Of a DNA stretch of 64,000 nucleotides, positions 10,935-22,700 are shown piece by piece. This DNA comes from Sclerodactyla briareus (taxonomy: Eukaryota > Echinodermata > Holothuroidea > Dendrochirotida > Sclerodactylidae). Positions within the stretch are counted from its first letter, which is position 1. Each line of letters begins with the position of its first letter. The notes beneath the pieces were generated by a model, which made no database searches, was not told the DNA's origin, and was given only the letters and a program-made list of their open reading frames with translations. The translations under genes and the position numbers were made by a program. The stretch is taken from contig JAODTK010005611.1 in the NCBI GenBank assembly GCA_026419785.1, positions 62,001-126,000 of the forward strand, in the 5' to 3' direction.

Positions 10935-12739
10935 CTGAAAAAAAAATGGTTTTATCTATTGGTCAGAGCGAGTCATTGCATGAATGATACAGACAAGTAA
11001 ATTAATGATACAGGTGAATTGAAATCAGTACCAGAATTGAAAGCAGTAAACCCTGTGGGTCGTTTCGGCGTGAGGTATCCACGCGGGGAATGTGACTGCC
11101 ATGGGTTTTCCTGTATGTGCTCGCAGGGAACAGAGTCCAGGACGGAAAGATTAGAGGGCGTACTATCCAATGAGGACAATACAAGCCCTTACGAGGGCTA
11201 CTTCAGCAGGAGTCTTGTTACAAGATTCTGAGCCTCTTTTTTCAAACCTCATGGAAAAAGACAAGACCAAGACAACCGCACCCACATACATTGTCGGAAC
11301 TGCCGCACGCATATTTCCCTACGCCTCTTGTCTATATGCTGGCCATACCGAGTCTTGTAACTCCGTCCAGCCTTCAGTAACCTTTGTGTGAGTAGAATAT
11401 CGAAGTCCATGGGGTGTTGGAACAGTTTTGCCCACTAGAAGCCCGCATAGATGCGTACCCCCCGGGGTTTATTTAGGTGGAGGTAAGCTCAGAAGAATAC
11501 AGCTCGAAATATGTTGATCAGTGGGAATTTATCCTCGGTCTCTAGTTAGTATATATGTATGGTTTTGAAAGCTGCTAAGGGTCAAATCGGCTGCGATTGT
11601 CAGTCACAACGCTGAAAATCCATGGAACATCTAAACACATATCGTGATTGAAGCTTTACAATATGCAGCGCTTTGAACGAAGTGAAAACTCATAAGCTCT
11701 GAGTAAGTTACTATAAATAATAAATACGCAAGGGAACGAGGGAGTCCAGTATTCTTTGTGTATATATAGCCCATATCAAGTTGGGACGGCATCGTATAAC
11801 AAAGAGACTACTTCGCGGGTGTCCTTCAAAGGGGCAAGGCGTGGCAGTGGGTCTGCATGTTAAAGTGACATCATTCTTGTTTTTAGCCTCGCTAGCTAGT
11901 GGATAGGACGATAAATAATAATAGCTCCATTTACCTCTTCGTTCCAGGTTGGTCAGGCAGCAGCTAGCTGTCGCCTGACTCTGATTAGAGTTTACGATCA
12001 ACTAGCCTAAAAATCCAGTATCATGTACTCATATACATTCACATTCTATTTCATGCGCATGTATATTGCTTCAGGTAAAGCGTAATTATGTTTATTGAGG
12101 TTATAAATCAGACCCCGGGATAGAGCGCTACACTCTTATACCCTCCAAGTGTGACAGTGGCCACACTATGGAGGGCACCAGTACTTTATAAAAGGAATCA
12201 CTCCCGTCAATTGACAGTTGAGCAACGCAGCTATTAACATGACTATGATCACCGATACTTGAAAGCAACTATGTCATTGTCAACTCCCCGTGACAAAACA
12301 GACAACCATGTGCGTTGAGATTTTGCTAAATGAACGATGTTCAAAACAATATTGGCCATGGTGAACGCTGTCTTATATGCAGTCGTCGACTGGTCGGTGG
12401 CTGGCTTATGTCGGAACGATAAGGTATTGCACAAGAGTACAGATGTGGAGGGAAGTACGTCTGTAAACCACCATGGTAGCTCATAGCGTTGTTGGTGAGT
12501 TCCCGCCTGAAATATCTGACGACATAACCGATTCGCAATCGCACGAATTCCTCCATTATTTTAAATCCGGTAGATGGGGGTATTGAGCACTATCCTTTCA
12601 AATGACGACCCATTCAAAAACAGCTTACGAGAGCAAAACTTATTCCAAGCAAGAAAATAGCAAATACTATACATTTTCACTACTTTTTGCTAAAATAATA
12701 AAAACCCATATTCGAAACGTAGTATATCATCTTAGCTAC
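10935..12739 (-). other. UGT intron
   Basis: It runs from the donor GTAGCT (12,739-12,734) to the acceptor at 10,936-10,935 on the minus strand. No second gene is recognised inside. Short open frames at 11,019-11,391, 11,711-12,001 and 12,249-12,556 match nothing I know. A plus-strand TATA-like site at 12,187 is listed separately. Confidence 0.65.
12187..12194 (+). promoter_or_regulatory. TATAAAAG, possible core promoter
   Basis: A consensus TATAAAAG lies about 45 bp before the first ATG (12,239), with a possible initiation region near 12,210-12,225. The ATG opens only a 6-codon frame. The site is antisense to the UGT gene and within its intron. One TATA match in 64 kb is weak evidence. Confidence 0.2.
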
Positions 12740-12955
12740 CTAATAGGTCATTCTGAGGTATCCAATCCAACGTCATGACGTTCTTCGGTGGGTCTTCCAG
12801 GGCTCCTCGTTTTCCATTGCCATCCATAACCTTCTGTGGTACCTTGGCGAAGGCATCCCGGAAAGCTTCTATCAGGTTTTGTGGCAGGTGTGTGGTGACG
12901 TGACCAATGGTGAAGATTATCACACCATTCTCACCAGAAGACTGCATGAAATCTT
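12740..12955 (-). CDS. UDP-glucuronosyltransferase, central exon
   Basis: The minus-strand frame reads EDFMQSSGENGVIIFTIG, then LPQNLIEAFRDAFAKVPQKV, PPKNVMTLDWIPQNDLLG, and splits in the last Gly codon before the donor GTAGCT. SSGENGV.IF..G and W.PQNDLLG are hallmarks of the start of the UGT C-terminal domain. The 216-bp length is close to the sum of vertebrate UGT1 exons 2 and 3 (132+88 bp), implying that the boundary between them is absent here. The large first exon (signal peptide and aglycone-binding domain) should lie upstream on the minus strand, above 12,956. I did not find it in the window. The frame is intact across this exon; KVMDGNG, where I..W.W is usual, may reflect a local indel pair. 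Confidence 0.9.
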
Positions 12956-13859
12956 CTAGTTGCACGAGGAAAACAACAAATTGCACTCAATTTATGATGT
13001 AAGTTATTACCGCATTATAATAAATTTACCTTGCAGGCTCATAGGGAAGTGTTAACTTTAAATGTAAAACAATCAGATAATCAGTCACACAGAGAATAAT
13101 TGGATTACACACTCTCAATCCTCTGAGCATGCCAGTGCCAAGCACAATATCCACACTGAGTGTCTGACGGGCAGTCAAAGTTTATTGTGTGTTTATTCAC
13201 AGTCTCACACACACAAACTTGAGAATTAATTAATTTATGGGGAGTGGGATCAATTTGATCAGCTAAATTAAAGGCTCATAATAATATACATACACACAAT
13301 GTAAGCAGTGGTTGAAAGAGTGGAGTTTTAGTATTGAAGAGGATTATGACTGGGCCACATAGGTGTTCTGATGAATTAAGCAGGACATTCCTGATGTGCT
13401 GTTCTGTTTGCCAAAATAGTTTTTTTTTTTTCTTTTTTGTTTTTTTTTAAATGGGTCAAACTTGAGAACTATACTGGTTCAATTATGAAATCAACAAACT
13501 TGGCATTTCCCCCCTCGACCTGTGCTGTTGTCAGATTTATTGAGCTGTGGGAGGAATGAGGAACAAGGCCAAGTATGTTGGCTATTATGATATGGATTTG
13601 ATGAAAACAAAAATTCCACTGTGAGGGCGTGATTCTCTGGATTCAAGTTCAACCTCTTTACCCAGATAAGCTTGGGAATTGGAGTAACACCAAAGTTGAT
13701 AAGATAATTGTACATCATATAATTGCAAAAATCCAAACATCAAACTCTTTGACCTCCAAAAAAAAAAAAAAAAAAAGGCATCATATTGTCACTTCCAGTC
13801 AATTCTACAAACTTTAAACTCTGTTAACCTTAACATGACAACTTGGAATACGCTAATGC
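12956..13859. other. UGT upstream region, no gene recognised
   Basis: AT-rich sequence with T runs near 13,424-13,449 and an A run at 13,759-13,776. It contains CA-rich patches (13,200-13,215). Open frames such as 13,491-13,736 minus show no known motif. If the UGT first exon is present it should be on the minus strand here or further up, but I do not see its signature. Confidence 0.45.
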
Positions 13860-14040
13860 CAAAGGAAAGCTGAAACACTTGAAAGTTTACCAACTTTCAG
13901 TGTTTCATATCCATGTACCAACTTTCATTGTTCCACACTATCAGTGTTTCAGCCATTCTGTTTAATCAGCTTTCATTGTTCCAGCTTACGGTTTCAGCTT
14001 TCAGTGTTCCAGCTTTCAGCGTCGAGCGTTATCTGTTTGG
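13860..14040 (+). repeat. Short-unit degenerate minisatellite
   Basis: It is built of variants of CAGCTTTCAGTGTTCC and CAACTTTCAGTGTTTC, about 15-30 bp apart. At least seven recognisable TTCAGTGTT/TTCATTGTT cores lie between 13,895 and 14,020. Open frames through it are a by-product of the repeat. Confidence 0.6.
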
Positions 14041-14626
14041 AGTGTTCTGTTGTGAGAGATTTTAGCGTTCTCGTTCTGAAAATGATTTCATCTGCATTTG
14101 TTTTTCCTCATTTAGTCGAGGATTCTTTTTAGCGTTTACATTTCGTTTTACATCAGTGTGATGTATTGTGATGCGTTTGACCTTGTTTCCTTATCGGTTT
14201 GACCAATTTTTTTTCTTTGAGAATTGACATTTTATTGGGCATAGTTGACAGTTCTTTTTTGAGGCGAGGATTCCGTGCCTTCTCTACAAACATATATAGC
14301 AACTCTACAACATTCAAGGCATCATGCAGAACTAACACAGAGAGGGGGTATTAACCACCAAGTAGGGTGTTTACTTTAAAATTCAACCGTTGCTCTTGGG
14401 GGGCAATTTTCATTTGTATTGAATTTGTTTGACATTCTGGGACAGCATTAGGATGACAATAGAACACAGGTAAATTATCATCATGAGAGGTCAGCACCGA
14501 GTTCCGAGGAGAATCCATAGTAGCAATGCTAGCTTGCCTTGCAGACAAATGCTACTAACGACAGACAAGAGTAATTTGGTATGATAGACCTATGTCAGCC
14601 TTTATAACCTCTCCCCTATTAATCTG
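14041..14626. other. No gene recognised
   Basis: Unassigned sequence before the inverted-repeat structure. A minus-strand frame at 14,338-14,153 (ALNVVELLYMFVEKARN) is faintly reminiscent of hAT-type transposase text but has too little to call. Confidence 0.35.
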
Positions 14627-17345
14627 CCAAGAGCATTAGCTCAAAAGGACCTAACGATGACATGTCTGGTGACAGCTGATATTTTTTATATCGGGGCCAG
14701 GTAAAAGGTGTAGATTAACTACTAAAACTCGGAAACACCCGGAAAAAGCGCCAGTTGTGGAAAATTCGAAAATACAAGATGGCGTACCAACTGGGCCCCA
14801 GTTTCACTGTTGTTTTGCACCAAATTTGGCCTCGATTATAACAGGAAGTGACGAAGGTGTCTAATTATGTGTTTTGAGGCACGAGAATTCAAATGCAACA
14901 GTTTTTAGGAATCAAATGATTCTATATGGCAAAAACCAAGAGGCGATATCAAAAATATTGAAATTCAAAAATGGCCGCCATTCCCATTTTCTGCCATGAA
15001 TATGCTCCAGATTAGCATGAAATTTAAGTTGTGTAAGTGAGTTAAGTTGTTGAATCACCATGTTTTCATGTACAACAGTCAGTGAAGAGGTGTTTTAGTT
15101 TTGGGATGGTTTTCATGTTGACTGGACAAGATGGCGTCCAAAATCCCCACCTTTCTTGGTTCTGACCTCATTTGCCCATAAAAAAAATATCTTAGAAAAA
15201 CGAAGAATCCTGTTGACAGAGATTTTCCCGCCAAATTTTTTCCAACTATCATCTAATTAGGATATGTGGCCGGAGAGTCCAGGAGTAATTCTCCTCTTGG
15301 GGTTTAAAATCCAACAAAAATAATAAAAGATACATTCGAACGAAAATTAGATCAAGTTATGTAGTTGCTTGCCGTGTAAAGTTGATCCAAAACCGAACCT
15401 AGTAATGATAAATGAAGAAAGCAGCCTCCCTGATATTCCAAATAGAACATTTCCGCTGAAAGATAATCTACTCTCATGCCTGCAAACTGTGATTAATTGG
15501 AAGGAGGATCTATATACATATGTAATCGATGGATTGCACGAGACAGCAGAAGAGCGATTCCACTATTCTGGGACGTGTGATGTACAGCAGGTGCCAACGG
15601 ATTTCTGTTCAGGATCCTAGCAAAGTCTTTGTCAGATATTGAGAGGAATGTAACTCATCTATTGTAGTCGAGTACAGTATCATCTTCCCTTTCCCAGATG
15701 ATGGAACACAGGTAGTCCCTTTTTCCAGTCAGTTAGGATTATGACACCAGTGTTACACACAACAGCAGTAGAGACCATGCAACAACTCGGCGGCAGCCTG
15801 GCCACCAGCTCAGAGCATTTCTGGGTGTATGCCCAGGGACACTGGAGCTTCCGCCCTTCAATGGCTCAAAGGCCGGCACGAGTTCCCTTCAGTAGAAAAC
15901 TAGTATGTCATAACCTCCAAGCAGTTTGGGCAAGTGGGTTGGACAAACAACATCCTTCATTTTCCGAGCTTGAGCGTCGAACATATCCTCAAAATACAAT
16001 AAATTTGATGAGGGTACATACTCTACATGTAGGGTGTTATTGCTAACTTGTTATAGTCAACTTTTTCTACAAGGGCGGCACCACATGCCTACCACACCAC
16101 TACAGTATAAAATATATAAGATATTCAGTTCTCATGAGATAATGCAAATTTATCTGTTCATCTTTAGGGTACTTTTGAGCTAATGCTCCTTGGCCTTTTA
16201 AAATCATTCCTTCTATTTACTACTTAAATGCATTTTGATGCGATGAAGACTCCCCCCCCCCCCCCCCCGATTGCTTAATTGCCATTTTGCGGCGATGCGA
16301 ATCTCCCATAAAACGTTGTATTGAACATGTACTCTGAAAACTGTTGTTCCGATTAGCTCTTTCATTTAGTTCAATGAATTTAAACTCTCCCCAAACTAGA
16401 TATGAGTTGATGAATTGGAGTGATAAGATTATTCTACGTGATGTCCCTTTCCGCCTTTTGGGCAATCCTTTGCAGTAGACTGTGAGCAACATCTGTCCAT
16501 TTCGTAAAGTGTAGGTGAAATTATGGTTCCATGTTCACCATGGAAAATGTTTCATCGCCATATATACAAAGTTTATAGGAAGGATATATGAGATGTTGAA
16601 ATCAATTTCGGAAAATTGTACATTGTCTCTGCAAATACATTGGGAAAAGACCAACATGTAAAATGTTATGCAAAATTTATTTCACAATGGACCAAGGTAC
16701 AATTGGGCAGTGCAGGATTCTAAAACAATATTCCTTGATATCAATTTTTACAATACAGCCAACTATATGACAGGTCTTGATAGATGGGTGCTTCTCACTC
16801 AAGTACAGACAATAGAAGGGTCTGGTTGATCTGGCAAACAAAGCTCACTGGAGTCTGTAGTATGCGTGGTTAATGCTCTATAGAGTAGACACTTTTGCTT
16901 ACTCACATAGTAATTAAAAATATTGATATAATTCCTCATTGCTCAAAACATATATTTAGACAGTTGTTCTACTTTCAATGACAAACTGTCAAGAAAACCT
17001 ATATATGCACATTAAAATGGTGGCCATTTTAAATCAGTGTTTGGGCGCCATCTTGGTTTATTTATATTATATATATTTATACTAAATAACTGTTTAATTG
17101 AATTCCGCGTGCCTCAAACATATCAATAGACACCATTCATTTCTTGTGATAATTTGGAGACACAGTCGTGCCAAACAGGAAAATGGCGGCCGTTTTGGAC
17201 GCCATCTTGGATTTCAAAGTTTCCACAACTGGGATTCCCGGGGAGTTTCATTCAGTATGTTAATCTGAACATTTTTCTGGACCTATGTTGAAAAAAATCA
17301 GCTCGTTACCAGACATGTCATCTTTTATTATGCTCTTGGCCTAAA
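14627..17345. mobile_element. 2.7-kb inverted-repeat structure of the GCCATCTTGG repeat family
   Basis: The left arm (about 14,627-15,060) and the right arm (about 16,930-17,345, reversed) align over more than 400 bp. Shared blocks include GATGACATGTCTGG, GATTAAC.TACT, CCAGTTGTGGAAA, CAAGATGGCG, GGTGTCTA and TTTGAGGCACG. The arms are imperfect. Between them lie an ORF remnant (15,369-16,046), a 16-19 base C run (16,252-16,270) and AT-rich spacer. The arms share the GGC..CCATCTTGGATTT motif with the tandem array at 36.8-37.3 kb. It may be a transposon with long terminal inverted repeats, or two opposed repeat copies around a gene fragment. Confidence 0.55.
15369..16046 (+). pseudogene. Unassigned conserved-looking protein fragment
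   Basis: Two frames joined by about two shifts make one plausible coding stretch. The first (15,369-15,617) includes LPDIPNRTFPLKDNLLSCLQ, DLYTYVIDGLHETAEERF and YSGTCDVQQVPTDF. The second (about 15,660-16,046) includes IIFPFPDDGTQVVPF, TAVETMQQLGGSLATSSEHF, ARVPFSRKLVCHNLQAVWAS and GLDKQHPSFSELERRTYP. Composition is protein-like, with little low complexity and a balance of acidic, basic and hydrophobic residues. The frame changes only at 15,620-15,660. I cannot name the family. Its position between inverted repeats suggests cargo of a mobile element, but a host gene fragment is equally possible. Confidence 0.5.
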
Positions 17346-17377
17346 GCTGTAGCTGGGGAATACTGTGACCTCACTGG

Positions 17378-17890
17378 ATGCCAAACGCCATATGGTGCCC
17401 CCAATTAGGTACCATCCTGGATGAGTCACTCCCACTCTCTCTCTTTGTGACACCACCCTTTCTCCCTTCCAGATGCCCCAAAATTGTAGTTATGTCAAAT
17501 TTTGCAGCCTACTTTCCATCTCCCTCCTCTACCCGAGTGGATACTGTGTTTTCTCTAGTTTTAGGACAGGGATGGTGAGGCCCCAAATTGCCCCTCTACT
17601 ATACTACAGCCAAAAGCATTCATTGCGTATTCTGCGTGCTCATTAGGAAAGCGATTTCCCCCTGTTGTGCTCCAGAAATCATGGAGCCCCAATGGGTACA
17701 ACTTGTTGAGTCACTCCCACTGTCTCTCTTGGGTGGACACCACCCTTCTCCCTTCCAGATGCCCCAAAATTGTAGTTATGTCAAATTTTGCAGCCTACTT
17801 TCCATCTCCCTCCTCTACCAGTCTACCTGAGTGGATATTTTGTTCCTCCATAGATTTAGGATATGGATGATGAGGCCTCAAATTGTTGTT
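17378..17890 (+). repeat. Tandem duplication, period about 286 bp
   Basis: AGATGCCCCAAAATTGTAGT occurs at 17,471 and 17,757, and similarity extends across TGAGTCACTCCCACT and CCATCTCCCTCCTCTACC to TGAGGCC. Two units are present. The parallel open frames in both units come from the duplication and not from a gene. Confidence 0.75.
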
Positions 17891-17975
17891 TGAATGCCAG
17901 TGATAGGTTGGCCCAATGGCCGCTGGAAGATGTTGGTCAAAATTCTAAGTAAATAGACCATACTGTACCTGACAT

Positions 17976-18310
17976 CTATGGGATATTTATAACGAATTTA
18001 AACAAATCTGATGTAAATGAGGAAACAAATTTATGAGTCTCATACATTTGGATCACACTGCCGTATTTGTTTTTGCGACTGACATGAAATGAACGGTGCG
18101 AGCGGGGCCCCAGCAAATATGATCTTGGGAAATGCCATGAAACGAGTTGGTGCCGGAAAATATCACGAAATAAGAAATACAAGGGATTTATGGCCGGTAG
18201 GCCGAAAAAGTCGAATATGTTGGGCCAAATTGCGTGAGAAGATGCACTTACTGGTCATCATTGGGGAATTTATAACGAATTAAAACCAATCTGATGTAAT
18301 GAGGACATTG
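17976..18310 (+). repeat. Short direct repeats about 280 bp apart
   Basis: TTTATAACGAATTTAAACAA followed by TCTGATGTAAATGAGG near 17,985 recurs as TTTATAACGAATTAAAACCA followed by TCTGATGTAATGAGG near 18,267. This may be a partial tandem duplication or two ends of an element. The sequence between them is not recognised. Confidence 0.45.
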
Positions 18311-20339
18311 GAAGGAGGTCATAAGGAGACTGCTAATTTGTGAGAATGCGAAAAAAAATCAAAAATCGGCGCAACCCGCCCATCCTGTAATTCCTAACCC
18401 CGCCATTCTCTCAGCCCCATCATTTAAAACATCCAATAAATAGGGGGTTTTTGACCGTTGTGAAGTTTAAAAAAATCACAACAGTAATATAACTGTGGCG
18501 CTGACGGAGCAGGCGAGACGGATCTATGTCATGTCAATTTAACACTACCATGAAGAAAGCGAAAGAATAGAGAAGATAGATGGGGTCGAACCTCAACTAG
18601 CTGGCCCCCCCCCCACACACACACAGACGAGGTTGCCCATGGCTGATTTCAATAGAATTAGAAAGCTATTGGGAATGACATAAGTAGGCAACTGCGATAT
18701 AAATGAGAGAATCTTGATGAAGCACGGGGGCACGACGGGTGGGCTTGACATTCCGGCTACTGGACGTGGCTTTGATGATCAAGGTGCAGCGTACCCCCGC
18801 TAACTATCGCACAAAATCCTGTTGAGCCAGTCCGAGATATCTTTGTGGGAGGCAGTAGGGACTGCAATGACAAATTTTTATTTACGTGGATGATTCATTT
18901 TGTGCAAATACAGCTGGCCTTTTTTTCATATATATCATGTAGCTTAGCCTATTCTTGGGTTTGTTGGGCGTTAGATAAGTCTGTTTGGTTGTTCGCACTT
19001 TGGAGCGCCATCCTAATCATTTTAGCCTTTCCAAAGCGGCTTTCTAATTGCATAATTTATTGGTTATTTTCCCGCGTGCGGTCCGTCCTTTACCTGGTGC
19101 GCGTTGTTTTGATAGGGTATCAGAGGGTAATGCCTACTTTGCACCATTGTGTGTGAGCTGCAACCCCAAACCATGATCAAATCCGTGTATAGGGAAGGAC
19201 TGGCAGCGGAAAATTGAAACTAATGGAATCAGATTGTACTTTGCATTGATTGAGGTTGGTATTGGTTTATCAACTTTTAAAAGGGTATTGGAAATAGTTC
19301 ATTCAAAGGGATGTATGACGGTATGGCTACCAAGTATAAAAGAGCCTAGGGAAAAATCCCATTCGTCCCTACCCTCCACCGTCCTCTGACCGCTCATATC
19401 ATGTTGCTAATCCCATTCTTTTCAGTTCTCTGAGGATAAGCCCCTTGGGATAATCAATCTCTTTCTTACTGAATGACATCTGGTAGGGTAGAGATTTGAT
19501 TCATACTATTAAACAGTGGAAATTAAAGAAATTTGCAACTCGCCCACCCCCCCCCCCCCCCTCCTTATCTTGTCGGCGCCCATGCCGATATTGCAGATTA
19601 CTGCCTATGGGCACGTTTTAATGTCATTGCAAGTAACGAATTAGCCGTGGTGATTGTCACGGATAGACATATCTGAATATACAAAAGGACGATACTGATT
19701 TGGCAAGTCAATGTAATTGTATTTCCAATAAATGCCACCCTGCGAAATGTATACCCCCTGCTCATAGCCCACCTCCAATCATAGATTTCCCACAAAAAAA
19801 AAATGAAAAATGTAAAAATAGACAAAATCTGATTTAAATATAGAAAAATCTGAAGACAAAGTCTCATACATTTGAGAAATATAATATACGGCTATGGAAG
19901 AAATTGCCAGTGTGTCCATACACTCCATTCCTTTCTACAGAAGAAGAACGAACGGGAGAAATGTGGACTCATTTGATCCTGACAACAGGGTTAGACATTC
20001 AAAGTCACCAGAAGTCAAATGGACATCGAATCTATAAATGTGCTTTCTTCAACAAGGTCCACAAAGGCCACTTCTTCTAGATATAACCGTCGGCGGTTTA
20101 CCCCCTGCACATGTCCTAGTTTGGATTGTGTACAGGGGGAATAGACACCAAAAACTTTGGACTTAATAACATATGGCTGATCACCAGATGGGACAATCGG
20201 AATACTTGCCAATAACAAGTCTAATAGAATCAACCTGACAACCTGACTATCCAACAACCACACCTCAGACTTGCAAAGAAACACCGACGCAAGTTTTGCG
20301 TCTTGTTATGTTTTTTTATCCTTCACCCTCTCGGACGGT
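18311..20339. other. No gene recognised
   Basis: It contains C runs at 18,606-18,614 and 19,548-19,561, the latter inside a CCCACC-rich patch. The 103-codon plus frame at 18,845 is hydrophobic but has no start context, no splice support and no homologous copy, so I do not call it. Frames at 19,598-20,284 minus are likewise unsupported. Confidence 0.4.
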
Positions 20340-22700
20340 TTTCGCATGTCCTCTGCGTTATCCCGCTCTGCGATACAACCTGGGGGTATGGAAATCACTC
20401 TATCCGCCGATGGAATCAGTACTAAATGAACAAAACTCTACCAGATGAACGAACTACTGATCGTTGGACCGTTCTCGTTCTGCCATAGCGGGTCTCCTAC
20501 AGACCGTTCATCAAATCTGTCGATGGGGTGAGGAAGACAGAAAACAAGACATTCACAACCCTCGGTGCGAAGTTCATTCTGATGGAAATCCGAGTCGCAA
20601 ACTCTGGGTGATTCTTGGTTTAACCTACGGCCAAGCTGCCTGAGGCATATAGCACAGTGCAGACTTCATCATTAATCCCCGAGACACCGAGGTAAGCCTC
20701 CTAGTCTCCCACAAGGATTTTCGATCGATTATTATCATATCATCTTTCGCCTGTCAACCGTTCAGAACATTTCTCATCAAAACTTTCTCACAGTAATGTA
20801 GTCCGATAGCCGCTGTTTTAGAGAGCGCTTCCCGTTTGCTTGTACCCGCCGAACGTCGCCGTATAAAGCTCTTCAAACCGGAGATGATTTCACGAGTGAG
20901 ATGTCAGTCGTAATCATGAAGGAGAAAAGCTTGGCGTGGAAAGGATCTTCGTCCTGGTATTCGAAGGTGTCCCGTAGTAGAATCGTACCGAATTCCCCTC
21001 TCGCTGTCACTCCCCCCTAGAGATTCCGGCTGCAAATAGGTCTGCCCCGATCAGAAAGATGATGATCTTCGAAGAGTGAACAATCGCTATTGAGGTTACT
21101 ATTACGACCACGGAGAACCATAAGACCGCACATCGCCATTTTTATAGTTCACATGTGCAAAGCATGTATAGTGAAAGTTATGTTGCTACCACACGGGTTC
21201 CCCCCCCCCCCCCCCCCATACCATACAACTTGGACACCCCTAACATCTATAATGGCTGGATTACAACGACAGTTACGACATGAAGCTTGTGCGGGGTAGG
21301 TTGGACTGTGGACCCATGCCAAATGCATGCTCATTCTGACCGGAGAGATATGGAATCCAAGATTTTGTGCGGGTGATAGACATTTAGTAAGCGACGCCAT
21401 TCACAAGCGGGTACCGCTAATGATTTTAAGGCTATATTGCGATTCAATTGGAGTTTGAAGTCGTGAGTACGTGTCATGAGAGCAGCTCTAATCTACGCAT
21501 CGTACAATTTGGAAGCTTGACAGCTCTGGGGCTCTTCAACAACTGGAGTTTTTTTTCAACTAGAATTTTTCTTCTTGGTTTTACGACGTCAGTCAACAGG
21601 CTAGAGGGTTTTCGACCATGACATCATCAATTCACTTCTCCATGCCGATTCTATACTTTTTGGGCTAGTAATTCATTATGAAAGACTGAGAAGGCTATGG
21701 TCGTAACCAAATTTTCAGTTCGGCCATGACGTCACTGGAACTTGTCACTGCATAGACTCTCAGCCTCTGCGATGATGTATTCATTGGTCTTGAATCATAT
21801 TCAAGACCAGTTACCCTAATAGTCACGAATAGTTAACTTTGCTCCATCGACCACTCCTCAGGGGAAATATCTAGCATACCTATCTATGAGATGGAACTAG
21901 GAAGACTTCCTCACGATTCGAAGACTTCCGGACTTAGTTATAGCCCGTAAGGATATTGCCCCCTTACGTATCCACGCTGATTGTCTCAAGGAATCTAATA
22001 TTAGTGACAATTATCTTATTATCTCCAAATTTGACTACCGCCCCTTTAATACCAGAAATGTCGAAGAAACAAATGCCAGGAGGGCCAACTAGGTTCATTA
22101 CAGTGAATTGAACGGTATCGATTTCCATCAGCTCAACGATATTTCAACCCTCTGTACGAAGTTCATCTGGATGGGAATCCGCCGTCCAGTCTCGGGGAAT
22201 TCTTGTTTTACCCTACGGCCATCTGCCTGATGTAATTGATTGTCAGCGGATCAAATATCCCTTTGGGACAACCGATTGACTGTCCCTCCAGGCACTATGA
22301 TTAAACCTTCGAAGACTGAACATCTGCTTATTTGAGGTCATCTTGTTAATGAACAAACTAACCGAGGAAGCTGTATCGTGTGTCACAGAATGATAGATAC
22401 ACTAATCTAATAGAACTTCTTATTCGTATTGATTTGTGTGTAGAACCATTGTTTGACACGTATCTATAACGCTATTGAATATTGGGGACCCAATCTTTCC
22501 GTCCAGAGTTAACCGGCAACAAGGCGGAGTAACCCATTGCCAGTCGAAATAATATACTGCTGTTCAAAACATTCTTTCCCCGTTCCCAGATCAGTTCTAT
22601 GGTTTAGGATCTCGCGGATGGTCAAAAAACCCCCTCTGTAGGGAACTTAATTGTCCATATTCAATAATACACCCCCTACGTCGCATATTTTGGGAGGTCA
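20340..22700 (+). mobile_element. Degenerate LINE-associated region, endonuclease side (tentative)
   Basis: Two diverged direct copies of one stretch occur at about 20,560-20,650 and 22,150-22,240 (CGAAGTTCAT..GATGG.AATCCG and TTACCCTACGGCCA). The reading KFIWMGIRRPVSGNSC in the second is faintly like the core of a LINE endonuclease, and SKFDYRPFNTRN is readable near 22,035. Frames break every few dozen bases. The segment directly precedes a clear RT remnant on the same strand, so it is probably the 5' half of the same element. A C run of about 18 bases sits at 21,200-21,218. Confidence 0.35.

Noticed and set aside
14153-14338. Minus-strand frame with ALNVVELLYMFVEKA, faintly hAT-transposase-like.
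   Set aside because: Only about 20 residues are suggestive and none of the catalytic or dimerisation motifs are present.
18-18000. Ribosomal RNA or histone gene cluster.
   Set aside because: No conserved rRNA stretches or histone-coding text were seen on either strand.
18845-19156. 103-codon hydrophobic plus-strand frame resembling a multi-spanning membrane protein.
   Set aside because: No start context, splice borders, homologous copy or known motif; AT-rich sequence often yields hydrophobic frames.
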